From contig OX246741.1 of assembly GCA_945910005.1 (NCBI GenBank), positions 50,003,298 to 50,067,297 of the forward strand: 64,000 nucleotides of DNA, written 5' to 3'. Within the stretch, counting starts at the first letter, position 1. Every line of letters begins with the position of its first letter. Shown here piece after piece: positions 58,481 to 64,000 of this stretch. Under the pieces are notes generated by a model, which was given only the letters and a program-made list of their open reading frames with translations, was not told the origin of the DNA and made no database searches. The DNA comes from Isoperla grammatica (Eukaryota; Arthropoda; Insecta; Plecoptera; Perlodidae). A program made the translations under genes and the position numbers.

Positions 58481-61361
58481 ATGTTAATTGATCTTTGTTT
58501 TGTAGCCGCCATGTTTATTGATCTTTGTTTTGTAGCCGCAATGATAAATGATCTTTGTTATGAAGCCGCCATGTTAATTGATCTTTGTTTTGTAGCCGCC
58601 ATGATAAATGATCTATGCTGTGTAGCCGCAAAGTTTAATGATCTTTGGTTTGTGGCCGCAATGGTTGCCATGATAAATGATCTATGTTTTGTAGCTGCCA
58701 TTATAAATGATCTTTGTTTTGTAGCCGCCATGTTAATTGATCTTTGTTTTGTAGCCAAGATGTTTAATGTTCGTTGTTTTGTAGCCGCCACGTTATTTGA
58801 CCTTTGTTTTGTAACCAAGATTTTTAATGTTCTTTGTTTTGTAGCCGCCATGTTTAATGATATTTGTTTTGTAGCCGCCATTTAAATTGATCGTTGTTTT
58901 GAAGCCGGAATGATACTTGATCTTTGTTTTGTAGCGACCGTGTATATTGATCTTTGTCTTGTGGCCGCCATGTTAATTGATTGTTGTTTTGTAGCCGTCA
59001 TGTTAATTGATTTTTGTTTTGTCGCCGCAATGTTAATTGATCTTTGTATTGTAGCCACCATGTTAAATGATCTTTGTTTTGTAGCCGCCATGTTAAATGA
59101 TCTTTTGTTTTGTAGCCGCCATGTTAAGTGACATTGTTTTGTAGCCGCCAAGTTATTTGATCTTCGTTTTGTTGCCACCATGTTAATTGATCTGTTTTTG
59201 TAGCCGCAATGTTAATTGATCTTTGTTTTGTGGCCGCCATGTTATTGATCTTTGTTTTGTAGCCGCTATGATAAATGATCTTTGTTTTGTAGCCGCAATG
59301 TTAATTGATCTTTATTTTGTAGCCGCCATGGTTATTGATCTTCGTTTTTTAGCCGCCATGTTAATTGATCTTTGTTTTGTAGCCGACATGTTTATTGATT
59401 TTGTTCTGTAGCCGCCATGATAAATGATCTTTGTTTTGTAGCCAGCATGTTAATTGATCTTTGTTTTGTAGCCGCCATGTTAATTGATCTTTGTTTTGTG
59501 GCCGCCATGTTTATTGATCTTTGTTTTGTAGCCGCCATGATTAATGATCTTTGTTGTGTAGCCGCCATGTTAATTGATCTTTGTTTTGTGGCCGCAATGC
59601 TTATTGATCTTTGTTTTGTGGCCGCAATGTTTATGATCTTTGTTTTGTAGCCGCCATGTTAATTGATCTTTGTTTTGTAGCCTCCATGTTAATTAATCTT
59701 TGTTTTGTAGCCGCCATGTTAATTGATCTTATTATTGTTACCTGCCATGTTAATTGATCTTTGTTTTGTACCCGCCATGTTAATTGATCTTTGTTTTGTG
59801 GCCGCAATGTTAATTGATCTTTGTATTGTAGCCGCCATGTTAAATTGTCTTTGTTTTGTAGCCGCCATGTTAAATGATCTTTGTTTTGTAGCCGCCATGT
59901 TAATTGATCTTTGTTTTGTAGCCGCAATGTTAATTGATCTTTGTTTTGTGGCCGCAATGTTAATTGATCTTTGTTTTGTGGCCGCAATGTTATCTGTCCT
60001 TTGTTTTGTGGCCACATCGTTAAATGATCTTTGTTTTGTAGCTGCCATTTTAAATTATCTTTGTTTTTTGTCCGCAATGTTAATTGATCTTTGTTTTGTG
60101 GCCACAATGTTTATGATCTTTGTTTTGTAGCCGCTATGATAAATGATCTTTGTTTTGTAGCCGCCATGTTAATTGATGTTTGTTTTGTAGCCGCAATTTT
60201 TATTGATCTTTGTACTGTAGCCGCCATGTTAAATGATCTTCGTTTTGTAGCCGCCATGTTAATTGATCTTTGTATTGTAGCCGCCATATTAAATGATCTT
60301 TGTTTTGTAGCCGCCATGTTAATTGATCTTTGTTTTGTAGCCGCCATGATAAATGATCTTTGTTTTGTAGGCGCAATGTTAATTTGTCGTTGTTTTGTGG
60401 CCGCAATGTTAATTGATCTTTGTCTTGTTGCCGCCATGTTAAATGATCTTTGTTTTGTAGCCGCCATGTTAAATGATCTTTGTTATGTAGCCGCCATGTT
60501 AATTTAATTTTTTGTGTAGCCGCCATGTTAATTGATCTTTGTTTTGTAGCCGCCATGATAAATCATCTTTGTTTTGTAGCTATGATTTGTAATGATCTTT
60601 TTTTGTAGCCAAGATGTTTATTTTTTGTTGTTTTGTAGCCGCCCTGTTTAATGATCCTCGTTTTGTGGCCGTCAGGTTTAATGATCTTTGTTTTGTAGCC
60701 AAGTTGTTTAATGTTCGTTGTTTTGTAGCCGCCATGTTAAATGATCTTTGTTTTGTAGCCAAGAGGTTTTATGTTCTTTGTTTTGAAGCCGCCATGTTTA
60801 ATGATATTTGTTTTGTAGCCGCCATGTCAGGTGATCTTTGTTTTTAGCTGCAATGTTAAATGATTTTTGTTTTGTAGCCAAGATGTTAAATGATCTTTGT
60901 TTTTTTGCCAAGATGAAAAATGTTCGTTGTTTTGTAGCCGCCATGTTAAATGATCTTTGTTTAGTAGCCAAGATGTTTTATGTGCTTTGTTTTGTTGCCG
61001 CCATGTTTAATGATATTAATTTTGTAGCCACCATGTTATGTTATCTTTGTTTTTTAGCCGCAATGTAAAATGATTTTTGTTTTGTAGCCAAGATGTTAAA
61101 TGATCGTTGTCTTGTAGCCGCCATGTTAAAGATGTTTGTTTTGTAGCCAAGATGTTAAATGATCTTTGTTTTTTAGCCACCACGTTTACTGATCTTTGTT
61201 TTGTAGCCAAGATGTTCTATGATCGTTTTTTTGTACCCGCAATGTTTAGTGATCTTTGTTTTGTAGCATACATGTTTACTGATCTTTGTTTTTTAGCCGC
61301 CACGTTTACTGATCTTTGTTTTGTAGTCAATATGTTCTATAATCGTTGTTTTGTAGCCGCA
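58481..61361 (+). repeat. 2881-bp tandem duplication in array 2, copy 2
   Basis: Apparently identical to 55600-58480, including rare units such as the CTTATTATTGTTACCTGCC unit. It diverges at about 61362 (AAGTGATC instead of AATTGATC). Confidence 0.85.
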
Positions 61362-63075
61362 ATGTTAAGTGATCTTTGTTTTGAAGCATTCATGTTTAAT
61401 GATCTTTGTTTTTTAGCCGCCACGTTTACTGATCTTTGTTTTTTAATCGCCACGTTTACTGATTTTTGTTTTGTGGCCACCATGTTAAGTGATCCTTGTT
61501 TTGTAGCCACTATGTTAAATGATCTTTGTTTTGTAGCCGCATTGTTTAATAGTCTTTGTTTTGTAGCCGCCATGTTTAATGATATTTGTTTTGTAGCCGC
61601 AATGTTAAATGATCTTTGTTTTGTAGCACCAATGTTTAATGATCTTTGTTTTGTAGCCGAAATGTTAAATGATATATGTTTTTTAGCCGCAATAATTAAT
61701 GATCGTTGTTTTGTAACCAAGATGTTTTGTAGCCGCCATATTTAATGATCTAAGTTTTGTAGCCAAGATGTTTTGTAGCCGCCATATTTAATGATCTAAG
61801 TTTTGTAGCCAAGATGTTTTGTAGCTGCCATGTTAAATGATCTTTGTTTTGTTGCCGCCATGTTAAATGATCTTTGTTTTGTAACCGCAATGTAAAATGA
61901 TCTTTGTTTTTTAGCCAAGATTTTTAAGGATCTCTGTTTTGTAGCCTAGATGTTTTATGTTCGTTGTTTTGTAGCCGCCATGTTTAATGATATTTGGTTG
62001 TAGGCGCCATGTTTAATGATCTTTGTTTTGTGGCCGCCATGTTAAATGATCTTTGTTTTGTGGCCAAGATGTTTAATGATCGTTGTTTTGTAGCCGCCAT
62101 ATTTAATGATCTTTGTTTTGTAGCCGCTATGTTAAATGAGTTTTTTTTGTATTCAAGATGTTTAATGATCGTTGTTTCTTAGCCGCTATGGTTAATGGTC
62201 TTAGTTTTGTAGCCGCAATGCTTAATGATGCTTGTTTTGTGTCCGCTATGTATAATGATCTTTGTTGTGTAGCCAAGATGTCTAATGATCGTTGTTTCGT
62301 AGCCGCCATGTTTAATGACCTTTGTTTTTTAGCCAAGATGTTACCTGATCTTTGTTTTTTAGCCTTGATGTTAAATGATCGTTGTTTTGTAGTCGCCATG
62401 TTAAATGTCTTTTTTTTTGTAGCCAAGATGTTTAATGATCGTTGTTTTGTAGCCGCAATGTTAAATGATCTTTGTTTTGTAGCCAAGATGTTTAATGATT
62501 GTTGGTTTGTAGCCGCCTCTTTTAATGATCTTTGTTTTGTAGCCGCAATGTCAAATAATCGTGGTTTTGTGGCTGCAAAGTTTAATGATCGTTGTTTTGT
62601 GGCCGCCATGTTTTTTGATCTTTGTTTTGTAGCCGCACAGTTAAGTGATTGTTGTTTTTTGGCCGCATTGTATGATTATCTCTGTTTTGTAGCCGCAATG
62701 TTTAATGATCGTTGTTTTGTTGCCACCATGTTAATTAATCGTGATTTTGTGACTTCAAAGTTTAATGATCGTTGTTTTGTGGCCGCCATGTTTTATGATC
62801 TTTGTTTTGTAGCCGCACAGTTAAGTGAATGTTTTTTTTTGGCCGCATTGTATGATTATCGTTGTTTTGTAGTCGCAATGTTTAATGATCGTTGTTTTGT
62901 GGCTGTTATGTTAATATCGTTATTTTGTGCTCGCATTGTTTAATGATCTTTGTTTGGTAGCCAACATGTTTTATGATCGTTGTTTTGCTGCCGCAATGTT
63001 TAGTGATCTTTGTTTTCTTGCCGCCATGTTAAATGATCGTTGTTTTGTGGCCGCAATGAATAATGACCTCTCTGC

Positions 63076-64000
63076 TGTGGCCGCCATGTTTGATGCCGGG
63101 AGAGGCGAACAACAACAACCACTACTCACCCTTGTGTTGTGGCCACCATGTTTGATGGCGGGAGAGGCGAACAACAACAACCACTACTCACCCCTGTGTT
63201 GTGGCCGCCATGTTTGATGCCGGGAGGGGCGAACAACAACAACCACTACTCACTTCTGTGTTGTGGCCGCCATGTTTGATGCCGGGAGAGGCGAACAACA
63301 ACAACCACTACTCACCCATGTGTTGTGGCCGCCATGTTTGATGCCGGTAGAGGCGAACAACAACAACCACTACTCACCCTTGTGTTGTGGCCACCATGTT
63401 TGATGGCGGGAGAGGCGAACAACAACAACCACTACTCACCCCTGTGCTGTGGCCGCCATGTTTGATGCCGGGAGAGGCGAACAACAACAACCACTACTCA
63501 CCCATGTGTTGTGGCCGCCATGTTTGATGCCGGTAGAGGCGAACAACAACAACCACTACTCACTTCTGTGTTGTGGACGCCATGTTTGATGCCGGGAGAG
63601 GCGAACAACAACAACAACTTTTTACCCATGTTTTTTGGCCGCCATGTTTGATGCCAGGAGAGGCGAACAACAACAACCACTACTCACCCATGTGTTGTGG
63701 CCGCCATGTTTGATGCCGGGAGAGGCGAACAACAACAACCACTACTCACCCATGTGTTGTGTCCGCCATGTTTGATGCCGGGAGAGGCGAACAACAACAA
63801 CCACTACTCACCCATGTGTTTTGGCCGCCTAGTTTGATGCCGGGAGGGGCGAACAACAACAACCACTACTAACCCCTGTGTTGTGGCCGCCATGTTTGAT
63901 GCCGGGAGAGCCGAACAACAACAATCACTACTCCCCCCGGGGTTGTGGCTGCCATGTTTGATGCCAGGAGAGGCGAACTAGAACAACCACTATTCACCCT
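63076..64000 (+). repeat. 62-bp minisatellite, at least 14 copies, runs off the window
   Basis: The unit is TGTTGTGGCCGCCATGTTTG, then ATGCCGGGAGAGGCG, then AACAACAACAACCACTACTC and ACCC. The first part is the core of the 30-bp satellite of array 2, and the remainder is new. Copies differ by few substitutions and get more irregular after 63900. Confidence 0.95.

Larger units (their letters stand above)
42643..63075. repeat. 30-bp satellite array 2, about 660 units
   Basis: The plus-strand unit is GATCTTTGTTTTGTAGCC followed by GCCATGTTAATT. Units are head to tail without spacers except for two retroposon inserts. Variants include GCAATG, CAAGATG and GCCATGATAA for GCCATGTTAA, and GATCGTTG for GATCTTTG. 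The minus strand reads AACATGGCGGCTAC, matching the YY1/PHO core. Plus frames give MLIDLCFVAA and minus frames give MAATKQRSIN decapeptides, an effect of the stop-free 10-codon unit. The array begins about 107 bp from the 5' end of the NACHT frame. Units become more divergent from about 61700 to 63075. It is unrelated in sequence to array 1. Confidence 0.97.

Noticed and set aside
828..63075. Common origin of the two 30-bp satellites
   Set aside because: Only GTAG-CG aligns at one phase (about 11 of 30 matches), close to chance.

Overview
The window is animal nuclear DNA, most likely from an invertebrate. It holds one very long intact reading frame for a STAND-type immune-like protein (nuclease-like domain, NACHT, ankyrin repeats), a possible splice acceptor, non-autonomous DNA transposons, a tRNA-derived retroposon family, Penelope-like fragments and a short dynein heavy-chain exon remnant. 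About two thirds of the sequence is tandem repeat. The protein architecture recalls predicted arthropod proteins, so an arthropod with a repeat-rich genome is my best guess, held with low confidence.
Layout. 1-827: AT-rich flank with a retroposon fragment and a 20-bp C run. 828-20743: a 30-bp satellite of roughly 660 units with 32-bp variant units and nested kilobase-scale duplications. 20744-34920: an island of transposon debris and short minisatellites. It contains a Harbinger-like MITE, an inverted pair of tRNA-derived retroposons, hairpin repeats, an inverted pair of Penelope-like fragments with hammerhead-ribozyme-like cores, a 38-bp x 24 minisatellite, pentanucleotide and hexanucleotide repeats, a larger candidate MITE, a hAT MITE with perfect 8-bp target duplications, and the dynein exon remnant. 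34920-42536 (minus strand): the NACHT-ankyrin gene, whose C-terminal half is itself a 222-bp coding tandem repeat. 42643-63075: a second, unrelated 30-bp satellite carrying retroposon insertions that were amplified with it. 63076-64000: a 62-bp minisatellite that shares its core with the second satellite and runs off the window.
How it fits together. Only one gene is convincing. Its predicted logic is that of a STAND sensor: C-terminal ankyrin repeats sense, the NACHT ATPase switches or oligomerises, and an N-terminal PD-(D/E)XK-like domain is the effector. This resembles the layout of bacterial antiviral STAND NTPases, but it is inferred from motifs only. The ATG that opens the frame lies inside a good splice-acceptor context, so the true first exon is probably upstream, inside or beyond the second satellite. 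All long reading frames in the satellites arise because the units are 30 bp (10 codons) without stops; I do not regard them as genes.
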